NCBI GenBank assembly: GCA_022695795.1
Contig: MU404077.1
Span: 372,001-436,000 of the forward strand
DNA from: Biscogniauxia marginata
Lineage: Eukaryota > Ascomycota > Sordariomycetes > Xylariales > Xylariaceae
Reading direction: 5' to 3'
DNA length: 64,000 bases
Positions 10,754-22,151 of the stretch are shown in pieces (within the stretch, counting starts at the first letter, position 1; each line of letters begins with the position of its first letter). The notes beneath the pieces were generated by a model. It searched no databases, was not told the origin of the DNA, and saw only the letters and a list, made by a program, of their open reading frames with translations. The translations under genes were made by a program, and so were the position numbers.

Positions 10754-12361
10754 CTAGAGAACAAGTTTCCACAACGGCACGTCGTCCTTCTGGTGGGTAT
10801 CATTCGCCTTCAGCTCGTCGTTCATGCTCTCGATCCACTCGGCCTCGGCCCTCGTGGCCTCGTGCTCGATCTGCTCCATGACCGCCAGCTCGGCGAGCAT
10901 GTCGTGCACGAGGCTGCGGCAGCCCCCGAGCACCCTCGCCAGGCCCGAGCGGCCCGTGTCGACCGCGTCGGGCTCCTCTCCCGCGTCTCCCAGCTCCCGC
11001 AGCACCTCGCGCCACCCCTCGAGCATGCGCGTCAGCCCCGCGCAGTCGCGCTTCCAGCCCCGGTCCAGCTCGCTGAGGAACACGACGTCGTCGCCCTCGA
11101 GCAGCGCGTCCACGTCGCCGCTGCGCTGCGCGGCCAGTATCGCGGCGGCCCGGTCCGCCCACGTCTCGAAGCCGCGCACCGCGCGCTGGTACCTCCCGGC
11201 GGGCTCGCCGAGGCTCCAGACCCCACTGAGCACCTGATCCAGAAGCTGCACTTTCTCCTCTAGGCTCGCCGCTTTTCCTGAGCCGAAACCGCCTGCCGCC
11301 CAGCGCACGAGCGCGCCGATGTTCTGCGCCTCCACGCCCTCGCGCTCCAGCTTCGCCACGTCCGCGTCCGCGGCTACGAGCCGCGCGAACCGCGCCCCGA
11401 GCTTCTGCCGCGCGCTCGCGTGCCACTCGGCGTCTACGGCGGCGGCATCGCGGTGCAGTAGCGATAGCTGCAGCAGCTCCGTCTGCAGGCGGCTCGTCTC
11501 GGCAGAGATGGCCACATTAGCGGGGAGTTTGGACGGCGAGGGCGGTGCTAGAAACGTCGACATTAACGGTTTCGGGGCGAGGTTCTTCGCCGGGCTGAAG
11601 TGCTGCTGGTTTGTGTTGAAGGATGGGCGGTGCTGCTGTGGCTGTTGCGCGGACGCGGTAGTGGTGGTAGTGGTGTGTTTGGGTGATGTTGGGAGCTGGC
11701 TCTGGGTGTGTGTTTGCGATTGGGCGCGAGAGTGTGTTTGAGAACGGGTTAGTGGCTTTCTCGTGGTGGTAGTCGGGGCCGTTGTTGTGGTTGTAACGGT
11801 GGACGCTGATGTTGAGGTCGAGCTTGATAGGGTTGATACGGGGCGTAGGGTGGTGGCGGTGGTGAGGTTTGTAACGGTGGATTTCGCTCTCGAGTGCCCT
11901 AATTGTCGCTCCCTGGTAGCTGTCGTAGAGGGCGGCCCGCCCGATGATCTCGGCCGGGTGATGCTGTTGGTACGGGTTGGAACCGACGATGTTGTCGAGG
12001 GCGGCGCTTGACGCGTTGACGGCGCCCTGGCGAGGGCCCTTGTGGTGGTAGTAGTGGTGGTGGTTGAACTGGCATTTTCTGCAGGATTTGAAACCTTTCG
12101 ACTCGAGAATATACCAGAAACTGGCCTGCCAGTAGCGGTGCCTATGGTGCCCGTGGTGCCCGTCCGGGCGGTACCGGTAGATGAGGCCGAGATCCTCGCC
12201 GAGGCTGACCGCGTCAGGGGCTTTATCGGTAAGCGGCTAGGTGAGGTTTTCCTTGCGACATTGCGAATTGGCGCAGGTTCATTCTGGCTCGCTTCGCTAT
12301 CTCCTCGAACAGTAGGTCGTCGCAGCGAGCGGGTGCGGCTCAGGCCGCTTACGGAGGACAT
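10754..12361 (-). CDS. Ser/Thr/Arg-rich fungal protein with helical C-terminal half, function unknown
   Basis: Minus-strand intronless frame. I prefer the Met at 12359-12361 (MSSVSGLSRTRSLRRP, 535 aa) over an in-frame Met eight codons upstream, because this opening looks like a natural N-terminus. The first half is low-complexity, Ser/Thr/Arg/Pro-rich, with repeated RSxS-type and TTTTT stretches, and is probably disordered. From about residue 260 the sequence becomes helical and ordered: LQTELLQLSLLHRDAA, AEWHASARQKLGARFA, AGRYQRAVRGFETWADR and LVHDMLAELAVMEQIEHEA. It ends in PLWKLVL. The GC content and the Ala/Glu/Arg-rich helices are notable. Basic Ser-rich N-termini followed by helices occur in microtubule- or septin-associated proteins, but I do not recognise the family and assign no function. 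Confidence 0.75.
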   Translation of the reverse strand: MSSVSGLSRTRSLRRPTVRGDSEASQNEPAPIRNVARKTSPSRLPIKPLTRSASARISASSTGTARTGTTGTIGTATGRPVSGIFSSRKVSNPAENASSTTTTTTTTRALARAPSTRQAPPSTTSSVPTRTNSITRPRSSGGPPSTTATRERQLGHSRAKSTVTNLTTATTLRPVSTLSSSTSTSASTVTTTTTAPTTTTRKPLTRSQTHSRAQSQTHTQSQLPTSPKHTTTTTTASAQQPQQHRPSFNTNQQHFSPAKNLAPKPLMSTFLAPPSPSKLPANVAISAETSRLQTELLQLSLLHRDAAAVDAEWHASARQKLGARFARLVAADADVAKLEREGVEAQNIGALVRWAAGGFGSGKAASLEEKVQLLDQVLSGVWSLGEPAGRYQRAVRGFETWADRAAAILAAQRSGDVDALLEGDDVVFLSELDRGWKRDCAGLTRMLEGWREVLRELGDAGEEPDAVDTGRSGLARVLGGCRSLVHDMLAELAVMEQIEHEATRAEAEWIESMNDELKANDTHQKDDVPLWKLVL

Positions 12362-13544
12362 ACTGCGAAGTGTGGTGAAAAGCAAGGTGAGATGGAAGAT
12401 TGATTGGGGGTGTTGATGTTTCGGTCAAGCTCGGGGGAGGGGCTGGCCCTTTACACGCCTTGTTCGCTGATAGCGACCACGTCAGGGCAGCTGGTGACCC
12501 ACCGGGACTTGTTGCTGACCGCTAAGATGGCCGGAATTTTTCTTTTTAGCGAATGCAACCCCGCTACCGCCTTATTAATTGCCGATCTCAGTGAGCTAAG
12601 GTCGGCTAGTCGGGGTCTAGCGCATGTATTGTACACTACTAACCTGCAGGTACGAAGTACACGATCGAGTTGCCTTTGACAAGTGACTGATTGTTTATTA
12701 AAACCTCGAGGTCCATATCGACTTCTTCAATACATGTGATCGGTACATACGGCATTCAGATGATCTATCTGTTCCATATACACTCGAGCACACACTCTCC
12801 TTCCTGCAGAACCCAACTTGGTCAAGAACTTCAGGGTTAGACACTAAGGTTCGATGTAAGTAGCCTAGGCAGGTATCTAGAGCAACTTGTTTATGACTTG
12901 TCGAGAATAGAAGATGTCAGTGTACATATGCACTGTGCCTCCTCGCATTTTGACTTTCCTTGTCTCGGCGAGCTTGTGTTATATATTCCATACGGCAGGC
13001 GGGAACGCGCAGCGGGGAACCTACACCTTCCTGCGACAAAACATGGAGCGAGGTTGGGAGGTCTCGGCTGGCATACGTACGAGTAGTAGTGGGTGCTTCA
13101 TGTTGAACGACGTAACAGACTTGCATTTCTTTCTCCTACATAAACCGAGAGGGGGTAATCGTCCGGGGATATTAACAAACAACAACATGACATCTTCCCA
13201 GTCAAGTCATTCGGCTTCAAGCCAGTAAAACCATTATACATGTCCCTTTGAAATTTAAACAGTTCATCCATCCGCCACATGTACTTCAAACAATGCGTGG
13301 TATCATCGTACCGATGAACGCCTATTCCATATGCAACCGACCTCCCTCCGTACGGTACTGTCGAACGGAAGACCAGCCTCGAGCCAGGAATATCCTACTC
13401 TCAAAAGTCCTTCAGCCTTCTATACCTCCAACGCCGTTGCCGTATGCTTAAATCCTTTTTTTTTGTAGGTTTTCTCGTTTCTTTCTAGGGCTCAAGAAGA
13501 ATCTTCAAGATATGTCGAGAGAGGCGCTTAGTTCGGCTTCCTAC
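12362..13544. other. intergenic between two minus-strand genes
   Basis: About 1.2 kb containing the promoter of the Ser/Thr-rich gene and the 3' UTR of the zinc-module gene. No coding potential beyond short chance frames. Confidence 0.45.
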
Positions 13545-15722
13545 CTAGTAGGAATTGTTCCCACCCACAGACTTGATCACTTCCTTGTTTTTGCCCTTCT
13601 CCTGACGTTTCTCTTCCTCGAGCACTGCCATTAAGGTCTTGAGGTCTCGGCCGTTAGACTGCAAGAGTCCGTGGCACCTCATGCAAATCCGCAGATTGCA
13701 CCAAGCACACACTTTCCGGGTATTGTTGTCGGCGACACCGCAGGCCTGGCAAGCGAGTGAGTAGTTGACGTTCTTAGCGAACACAAACGTGCCGTGCTTG
13801 GTATAGCAGTGGTGATGCTTCTCGAGGAGGGGGCCGGTGGGAATGATGCCGCCGCTCGAGCTATCGAATTCCCAGTTGCGAGGAAAGCGGGAGAGGGCGT
13901 GGTTCAGTCGCTCGATCTGATCTTCGCTAAGGTCCATCCCTTTAGCAGCTTCCTCAATTCCCTCATTAACGTCGCTGAGGGGAACTGCGTGCGTCTTTGA
14001 TGCTACTTTCCGTGATGGAGCCGGCGCGGTTATCTTGCGTGGCGCCGAGTCTTTCGGGGAAATATCCGCCTCGTTTAGCGAGCTGACGAGCTCGAAAAGC
14101 TCCGACTTCTTGAGGGGCTCATCTGCATTCGCCGGGGTCTGCAACGGCTGTGCGATGGATGCCTTAGTCCGTTCCGCTTCGGGTGCCTGCGACGCAACAG
14201 GTGAACGCACGAGTGCCGCGGGTGCCTTAGCCATCACAGTTTCCTGGACATTGTGGGAGGCTGACAAGTTCAAAGCCGAGTTGCTGCGAGACTGTCGTGG
14301 GCGACTACGACTATGAGGAGAAGGACTACGGCGAGAACCGCCACTGCTAGATTGACTGGGCGATTTCCGACTAAAGGTTGACAGTTCAGGTGTACTCTGC
14401 TTCTTTTGAACCCCTGGTTCATCGCGCTTTGAATTTCCGACCGGGCGACGAGGAATAGCCTTTTTGGCGGACTCACTTGGGGGGTATTCCGGCGAGGACA
14501 CTGATGACGCTGATGGTGCAACCATTTCAGCCACAGGGCCTTGCACACTCGCAGATTCTTCTTTCGTGGCAGGCTGGTGCTTATTCGGCGATTTCACGCT
14601 GGCCTCGGATTCGACCTGGCCCTCGACCTTGAGTTCGGGCTTATTTGGGAGGGTTTGGAGTTCGTGATCCCCCTTATGCTCATCTTTAGGGCTCGAGCCA
14701 CGCTTGACAAGCTCTTTGAGCTTCGACAAGCCCGGAAGTTTGGCCATCTCGTCGTTTTCAGGATTTGCTGGTCGGATCGGCCTAATGTTCCTTCCAGGCA
14801 GTGAAGCACCTCTTGGAGGCAACGCAGCAGTAGTAGGGGTGTTGTTCTGAACAGGTGGTGGAGGGAGGAGAGGTTGCGGGTCTGCCTTGACTGCCTGCAA
14901 GGTTGCTGCAGTGGACCCATGAGATGTGGTCAATTTAAGGCCAGCGACGGCCAAGCTGCGATCTGATTTTGATGATGCTCTACGCCGCCATATTTCCCGT
15001 TGTTGAGGCGATCCGTTTACTGACGATGTCGGTGACGATGTCATAGGTGCTCCATTCGGCAACAACGGCGAGTCCACTGGACGAACAGTTGAGGGTGTGC
15101 TTGGCCGGTCTACATCCTTCAATGGAGGAGGTGGTGGCAATTGGTCAAGTCCCCTTGTTCCGTCTGTCCCTTGCGACAGCTCATCAGCATAAGGATTTCC
15201 TGAGAAAACGGAGAAGGCCTTTGTGGACTCCTGATGCTTTTCGTTCATTCCTTCTCGTTCTGGTGAATATGATGGCTCGCTATCCTTTGTGTGATAACTA
15301 TCCTGCGACGACCTTTGGACAGAGCCTGACGAAGTATGAGAGTATGCTGACAGAATACTCGATATAGAAGAGTTTCTCTTCAACTTGTTTATCCTTGATG
15401 TTGTGGCTGGGGCATCTAGCTGAGTGGTCGACTGTCCCACCGGTCTCCTTGGAATCGACATTTGCCGCGGGAGCTGAGTGGTTTCCATCTTCTGGGGTAT
15501 AGTTGGTAGAGGCGAGTTAACTGGATTTGACTTAGAGTCTAGGTTTGCGCTGACTTTCACGCCAGCACTATCCTTTCTGGGTGGGAGAGGCGAAGCGGGC
15601 AGAGATGGTAGTTTTCGAGGTATTGTCCTCAAGCTGTCCTCCAGTCCAGATGGAGGGGCGGGCAGGGCTTTAGAAAAACGTGAGTGACCCGTTTTAGGGA
15701 TCTGGAGAAGAGGTCCATCCAT
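13545..15722 (-). CDS. Pro/Ser-rich protein with C-terminal Cys-rich zinc-binding module
   Basis: Minus strand, intronless over this span. I favour the start MDGPLLQIPKTGHSRF (ATG at 15720-15722, 725 aa). The frame stays open to an upstream Met at 15806, whose extra 28 residues look like leader or 5'-intron sequence. The first 560 residues are disordered, Pro/Ser/Lys-rich, with short motifs such as ALPAPP and RRPVGNSKR. The C-terminal 130 residues are ordered: EDQIERLNHALSRFPRNWEF, then HHHCYTKHG, then CQACGVADN, CAWCNLRICMRCHGLL. These CxxC pairs and the preceding His/Cys can bind zinc in a binuclear, B-box- or RING-like arrangement. A basic Glu/Lys helix ends the protein. This architecture is typical of uncharacterised fungal proteins; the function is unknown. 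The zinc prediction is from spacing only. Confidence 0.75.
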   Translation of the reverse strand: MDGPLLQIPKTGHSRFSKALPAPPSGLEDSLRTIPRKLPSLPASPLPPRKDSAGVKVSANLDSKSNPVNSPLPTIPQKMETTQLPRQMSIPRRPVGQSTTQLDAPATTSRINKLKRNSSISSILSAYSHTSSGSVQRSSQDSYHTKDSEPSYSPEREGMNEKHQESTKAFSVFSGNPYADELSQGTDGTRGLDQLPPPPPLKDVDRPSTPSTVRPVDSPLLPNGAPMTSSPTSSVNGSPQQREIWRRRASSKSDRSLAVAGLKLTTSHGSTAATLQAVKADPQPLLPPPPVQNNTPTTAALPPRGASLPGRNIRPIRPANPENDEMAKLPGLSKLKELVKRGSSPKDEHKGDHELQTLPNKPELKVEGQVESEASVKSPNKHQPATKEESASVQGPVAEMVAPSASSVSSPEYPPSESAKKAIPRRPVGNSKRDEPGVQKKQSTPELSTFSRKSPSQSSSGGSRRSPSPHSRSRPRQSRSNSALNLSASHNVQETVMAKAPAALVRSPVASQAPEAERTKASIAQPLQTPANADEPLKKSELFELVSSLNEADISPKDSAPRKITAPAPSRKVASKTHAVPLSDVNEGIEEAAKGMDLSEDQIERLNHALSRFPRNWEFDSSSGGIIPTGPLLEKHHHCYTKHGTFVFAKNVNYSLACQACGVADNNTRKVCAWCNLRICMRCHGLLQSNGRDLKTLMAVLEEEKRQEKGKNKEVIKSVGGNNSY

Positions 15723-18700
15723 GACAAGTGGCTGAATGGGTGTACAGCGAGGCGAGGGTACAAGTGCGACGGAACGAGAGATGCTGTCATACAATATGGC
15801 TAACAAATAAGTAGTTCCCTATGCTCTTACGTCGTTTCGTCCCATGAGGTTGAAGAAGAAGAAGATGGGGACCCGCATTCAGGTTGCAGATATATTTTCG
15901 TGTAGGGGACGAGATACTACGTAAGCTAGAGAACCCTGCCAGTATTCAAGCAGCAAGGCGAAGGAGAACTGCGGGCACAACAATAATAAATGCAGAGGAA
16001 CTACCGTTCAGACGCAGGTACAGCCGTTAGAGGATCCACATAAGATCCTCGAGTGATCAAAGTGGGCGAAGAAGTTACGTGGGGTGCCAACTTTTGTCAG
16101 ATTCCTCGCATGGCCTGCGGGACTCGTAGGGACTTTATGCAGTAGTACTCACGGATAATTGGAGAGTCGGAGATAACCTCCTGGGACTATTCTAAGAGTC
16201 TACACTATTACATATATCAAGTAGGGAGGGGGGAGGGGTGGCGCAGAATTGAAGTGTTGGTCGAGCCTGCGGATTGGTGGGAGGCCTTGTTACGACGAGT
16301 AACACTGCAATATGTAATGCGGATTCGGCCTTCTAGACGATCAGGAAAATTAGCACGCCGCCCTTCAAACCCGGCGATGATACCATCCATACCTCTGGAC
16401 CCCTCCCCCCTGGAAGGGCTGAAACGCTGGCCAAGTACCCGGCGAGAAGGAAGATGGCCCAGCTTTTTTAGGGAACCGACAGGGAAAAAAGAGTCGATCG
16501 CGTCTTTCTGCTGCACTTTCTTGGCTGAGGGAATTTCCCAGACGCGATCAAACTACTACCCATATACGTCAGTTTACGACTAACCTAGATCGACTAGTCG
16601 GGTCGTGGCAAAGAGTGTTGATGTCAAGTGCGATTTCCTCTCTACAGTTTTACGTCAATTTGATCGATCTTTGGTTGGCTGGTTGGGTTGGTTTTAGTTG
16701 GCATGAACGAGATTTGACTTGAAATGAAGAAACCTTCCTGACGTAGTCACACAGATTAATCAATTATTTAATATATCTTGCAGCTCAGGTGTAGTTTTAG
16801 TCAGTTGGTCATTAGATGTATCGATCATGACATATGTTGTAGTTGGTTCCGGGGATATCCCTAGGTCATAATGATTGATGCATTATGTGTACTAGCCGAT
16901 CATATGTACCTTTAGTTACGAATCTTTGCAAACTCGGTTTTCGGGTTTACGTGTATGCAGTTCGCCGAGAGCACTGGAATGGTGACGAGAATAGCTTTGT
17001 TCTTTTTTTTCTTTTTTCTTTTTTGTCCACGGAACTATTTCACTATGTCAATAAAATATAGCAGCGGAGGATGGTCCGTTCAAATCATATATTCTCTCTG
17101 GATTTATTGCCAACAGCAACGATCCCTAATATCTGTCGTATGCGATATATTATGAAGATTTGGGAGCTACACACAGCTTTCTTCTCTACTGGACGGAAAT
17201 ATCATACGGGGGATTGCCGAAAGGCGCAGGGGAAGAAACGAGGGTTCAGATGAAAAATAGATACATGGTGATCCTTGGATCCGACGGACCTGACGGACCA
17301 GGGGAAATGACAGGAATAGCCACGCGAGGATCTGAGCATTTAGTGTAAGGGGGATTTTTTAGTCTTTTTGCTGCTTCTTATAAATTCAATATACTAGGAA
17401 CGTCCCGAGTGTTCCGAAGACTTCAATTTTGTTAGATCTCTCTCTCTATCTCACTCTATGTACGGTTTGTAACACAAAGTAGGTAATTTAATCAAAATAG
17501 CTTCTATATGCAAGACCAAACAAACTACCTGACTTGATTTGAATCAATCGTAACAAGAAAGAATGGCTTACCTTGTCGACCTTTTTTTCTTCTTTTTCTT
17601 CTTTTTTTCTTTTTGGTCAAACGCCGGTGTGCATACCTCAGTTGATCTACCTAGCACCACGATTTACACTGCTGGCTACATGTATGGGTATGTAAGCTGA
17701 AGTATAGTCTGAAAGTCGTCAGACCCGAGAGGGGCCGAGCGGGGCCCATCATTCATGCGAATGGGCGTTATAAAACCCCAGGTTCCCCGTCCGATTGATG
17801 CGTAAAAAGCTACCTATACCCGTAGCCTGCTACGCTAGGTTAGGTTGGGTTTAGTTGATAAGTACGAGCCATCCCCCTCCCTCCCCCCCCAGAAAGCGCT
17901 AGCAGAGCAGAAGATGGGAGGGTTCGAGGGCAGTGCAAAACGTATCAGCGTGTTTCTCTTTTTCTTTTTCCTTTCTTTGTAAAAGCGAACTTTTTAACCC
18001 CCTCGCTTGAGTAAATTGAAATACCATCATATAAACTGTACAGCTGAGGTTCAATTAGGTATGTAGGTCTCGGTTCCTTTCGATACGGCGCTATTACGGT
18101 ACTATATGTATGTATATTGTAGAACCGAAAACGAGTTGGCATACCTACCTACCTACCTAAATTAGACGAATCTTTTGTTTATGTAGTACCACATACATAT
18201 ACTTTTTTTTAGGTCGTATGTCCTCTCTACGTTGGGAGTGAAAAATACAATCACAATTGAATATTTCGTAAAGGGAAGGTTTTCTCCGGATTGAAGGGTT
18301 CTCCCATGTTGCTTTTAGGGTGCTGATGTTGTCTCGGGGATATTGTTTGAGTTGACAAGACAGACCAACCCCAGGTCTTTCCGGTTCTACGGCATGTGGT
18401 TGGCGAGCTAACACGAGGCGGTGGAAATGAATTACATACGGTAACACATATGATAAAAGTAGATCTAAGACATGATCAAGGTTCAATTGATTGACTCTTT
18501 AAATAATATTGCGTCTGAGTTATAGAGACTGTCTTGATCGGCAGGCATTATAGTAGTTGAAGAAAACATTTACCCCAAGATCCGGCTATACATACTATGT
18601 ATAAGTGGAAAAGAAAAAAGGGGGCAAGCTCCAAACTAGACTTCAAGGTATATTGACACATGTTTGGTATTAAAGAAACGCGCACACTTAAGTAACGACA

Positions 18701-19992
18701 TCATTTCAAGAACTAGGTTAGAAACATGAATGAAATACATACTATATGTAGGTAGGTAGGTAGTATACATTTGGATGCCGACAGGAGCAGCAGCCACGCA
18801 CACTGATGTATCTTAGCCCTCTTGAATCACTCGATGCAACGGGACTCCCACCCGGCTGGGTACTATCGCTGCGAAGAGGTACGTCCGGCACTTTATCATG
18901 TGTTACTTACCTACTTATAAAGTAGGTGTTTCGTAAGACCGCAGCTCGTGATTTTACTTTATCTCATCTACTTTTATCGCAAACGCGCAGCGGCCACCCG
19001 CGCCACCACATCGAAAAGAAAAAAAAACCCCCCTTGAGAACGGGCATGGGTTGTTGTTCGTTTAAATCTCATAACATGACAAGATTTCTGCAATATATCT
19101 AGCCCCGAGGATTGTTCAATCAATCGAGACGTAGGGTTTTCTTTTCAATTATATCGTACTGATTGATGATGACCAGTGAGGGAAATGAGAAGCACTTCAA
19201 CTGTTTATACGATCGAGTTCGAATGATGTGTTCTCCAAATAGTCGACCTGCTTAAAATTAATTAGCAGTTTAGATGGTAAGTATGCGTACCTAGGTAGGT
19301 GAAGGATCCTGTCTTTATTTTAATCCTTAGTAATTTGAACGTATACATACACACACACTTATAGAGAGAGATACTAACATTTGCAGAGGCAAGTGAGTGC
19401 TTAGACGCAACCTAACCCAACCTAAAATACCGTACCAGCCGGGTATAGAGATACCGGGTCGGAGAGAAACACATCATCAACCAGTCACCGCGTACCGGCG
19501 GAGGTGCGTACCTACCTACAGGTATGCATTGCACAGGTGGGAGCGAGAATGTCGCAATCGTGCACGGCACCAATAGATAATGCAATGCGGTGCTTTGCTT
19601 CCAGGGAAGTCCAATCACCAATCAACCCACGTCCTCCAGCCAGCTACTGCAGCGTCCGGTGGAGATGCGATAAACATCGCCGTATGGTAAGGTTAGTAGC
19701 GTAGTGTAAGTTGGGGGACTTCCTCCGCCCGTCGGAAGGTGTTCCGATTTGTGTCGTGTAAAATATCGTGTCGCCCACGAGGTTTCTAGGGGACACAAAG
19801 ACCTACATACTACCATCTCTAGATAGAGTCTAGAAGGTTTTTGATGACCCAATTCCTGGTATTGTCGCTTCCGAAGTTTCGCTACGTCCCTCGCCTTCGG
19901 TTCATCTTATTTAGATTAGGTGGCGTTGCGTAATAAGCCCGAGGTTACCCAAGGTTGGACATCAGATAGGTAGCAAGTGCCGTATCATTCCA
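15723..19992. other. 4.3 kb gene-free region
   Basis: Between divergent genes (zinc-module protein, minus; MFS transporter, plus). I see no frame with a recognisable family or believable codon use. It contains T/C-rich tracts at about 17003-17025 and 17581-17613, CCTA/TAGG tetranucleotide runs at about 18144-18160 and 18750-18762, and many dispersed TACCTA motifs. The segment 16217-16516 is less AT-rich and may be promoter or 5' UTR of the minus-strand gene. A noncoding RNA cannot be excluded. Confidence 0.45.
18144..18160. repeat. CCTA tetranucleotide repeat
   Basis: Four tandem CTAC/CCTA units. One of several such tracts in the window (also near 3899-3943, 10222-10250, 18750-18762 and 22260-22282). 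Confidence 0.8.
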
Positions 19993-22151
19993 ATGGCTGC
20001 CACGGCGCACGTAGTAGAAGGCGCAACTTCATCTGAGACCGCGCCGTTGCTCGGACCGGACGTATCCGCGGGGGGTGACCCTGCTCTGGTGAAATCCAAC
20101 GGAACCATCACGGCCTCAAGCGAGACCAGCAGCACCGCCGAGGACACGGAAGCAGGCGACGTAGAGAACGGCACGCCCGCCAAGGACGACGACGACGACG
20201 AAGATGGCCCGAAACTCAAAGTCAACAAGGCGGCGCTGCTTCCGGCGCTGGCAGTCGGTGTAAGTCTACCTTACCCATCTAACCTAGCCATTACCTACCT
20301 ACCCATCACAAGGATGCTTATTTACAATAAAATGAAATAAAAATAAAAATAAACATATTCTAAATATCTCCAGGTCTTCCTCATCGCGCTGGACCAGACC
20401 CTAGTGATAGCGACGTACGGCAAGATCGGCAGCGACCTGCGGGCGCTGCAGAGCACGAGCTGGATCGGGACGTCGTACTTCCTGACGCTGACGACCTTCC
20501 AGCCGCTGTACGGGCGGCTGTCCGACATCTTCGGGCGCCGGGCCTGCTTGCTGTTCGCGTACGGCGTCTTCGGGCTCGGGTGCCTCGGCTGCGCGCTCGC
20601 GCGGGACATCGGCCAGCTGTGCGCCGCGCGCGCCGTCGCCGGCGTCGGCGGCGGCGGCATGAACGCCGTCGTCACCATCCTCGTCACCGACCTCGTCTCC
20701 CTGCGCGACCGCGGCGTCTGGCAGGGCTACATCAACGTCGTGTACACCGCGGGCATGGCCGCCGGGGCCCCGCTCGGCGGCCTCATGGCCGATACTATCG
20801 GTTGGCGGTGGTAAGTCGGGGGGGTCCTCTTTTCTTTCATCTTAAAAAGGGGGAGCAGGGGAGTCGAGTCGAAGCCCTTATTCTAGCAAGTCAAACATAA
20901 ACTGACAATGAGGTAAACTCAACTTCCACCAGGGCCTTCGCGGGACAAGTCCCCATCGCGGTAGCAGCCTGGGTCTCGGTATTCCTCGCCCTGCGGCTGC
21001 CACGGGGCGCCGAGGCCGACCACTGGATCTCGAAGGTGCGGCGGATCGACTTCGCGGGGGCGCTCGCGCTCATGTCGGCCGTCTTCCTGCTGCTCCTCGG
21101 CCTCGATAACGGCAGCAACCTCGGCTGGGGCGGGCACGCCGCCGTCGTGCCCCTGGCCCTGACGCCGCTGTTCTTCGGGCTCTTCCTCCTCGTCGAGGTC
21201 CGCTTCGCCGCCCACCCCTTCGCCCCCGGCCACGTCATCCTCCACCCGCCGCTGCTGGCCGCCTACGGGGCCAACTTCTTCAGCCTCGCCGCCCAGATGG
21301 GCCTGCTCTTCGTCGTCGCGCTGTACCTGCAGGCCACGGCCGGCCTGTCGGCCGCCGGCGCCGGGGTCGCGCTCCTGCCGAGCACGGTGTTTGGGCTGTG
21401 CGGCTCGCTGGGCGGCGGCCTCATCATGAGGCGAACGGGCCGGTATTACTGGCTCACGGTTGGTGGGTTCGTGCTGCAGCTGCTCAGCATCGTGCCGCTT
21501 GTCATCTTCACGGGCGCGGTCGTCAACTCGGTAGTCGGTGTCGTTGTGGGACTTTGTATCCTGACTTTAGGATCGGGCGCTTGTAAGTTTTCTTCCTCCC
21601 TCCCTATCGTTCTCCTCTACCCTCACATCCTAGCCCCCTCACCCCTTACCCCTTAAGCTATATTCTCCTCAAACCCTCTATCCATACATACACACACAAT
21701 CCTCCCTTCTTCCCTTCCTCTCTCCTCTCCCCAAAACCCAACTAACACCCCCACCCCTCCCCCCTCCGCAGCGATAACCACGACCCTCATCGCGATAATC
21801 GCCTCGGTGCCCTCGCGCGCCGACGACACCTCGGTGGCGATAGCGTGCTCGTACCTCTTCCGGTCGCTGGGCACCACGCTCGGGATCAGCGTCTCGACGG
21901 CGGCGCTGCAGCAGGCGCTGCGGTCGTCGCTGGCGCGCGAGCTCGGCGGCGACGGCCGCCGCGCCCGCGAGATCGAGGAGGCTGTCCGCCGCAGCCTCGA
22001 CTCCCTCCGCGGGCTCGACCCGCCCCTCGCCGACGCCGTGCGCCGCTGCTACGCCGCCGCCACGCGCGCCGCCTTCGTGCCCGCCGCCGTGTTCGCCGCG
22101 CTGGCGCTGGGGGCCGCGGTCTGGATCCAGGAGAGGAGGTTGGCGAAGTGA
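19993..22151 (+). CDS. MFS transporter, DHA2/vacuolar amino-acid transporter (Vba/Fnx1) type
   Basis: Four exons: 19993-20259, 20374-20810, 20933-21582 and 21772-22151. All donors are GTAAGT and acceptors CAG. They total 1734 nt, giving 577 aa. The N-terminal 80 residues are acidic and hydrophilic and carry ETAPLLG, an ExxxLL dileucine vacuolar-sorting motif, and an Asp-rich patch. The membrane part begins VFLIALDQTLVIATYGKIG. The MFS motif A follows as GRLSDIFGRRACLL, then the motif C-like VVYTAGMAAGAPLGGLMADTIGWRWAF. About 14 hydrophobic helices are expected for the DHA2 family. Proteins with this N-terminal sorting motif include vacuolar basic amino-acid and drug transporters. The exons are markedly GC-rich compared with the flanking DNA. 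Substrate is unproven; a multidrug exporter is the alternative. Confidence 0.88.

Noticed and set aside
10800..11426. 208-codon overlapping frame in the GC-rich part of the 10.7-12.4 kb gene
   Set aside because: Arg/Ala/Gly low complexity from a shifted reading of a GC-rich coding exon; the main frame has helical, protein-like sequence.
16217..16583. Overlapping frames of about 100 codons on both strands near 16.3 kb
   Set aside because: Composition suggests promoter/UTR DNA; no motif and no conserved termini.
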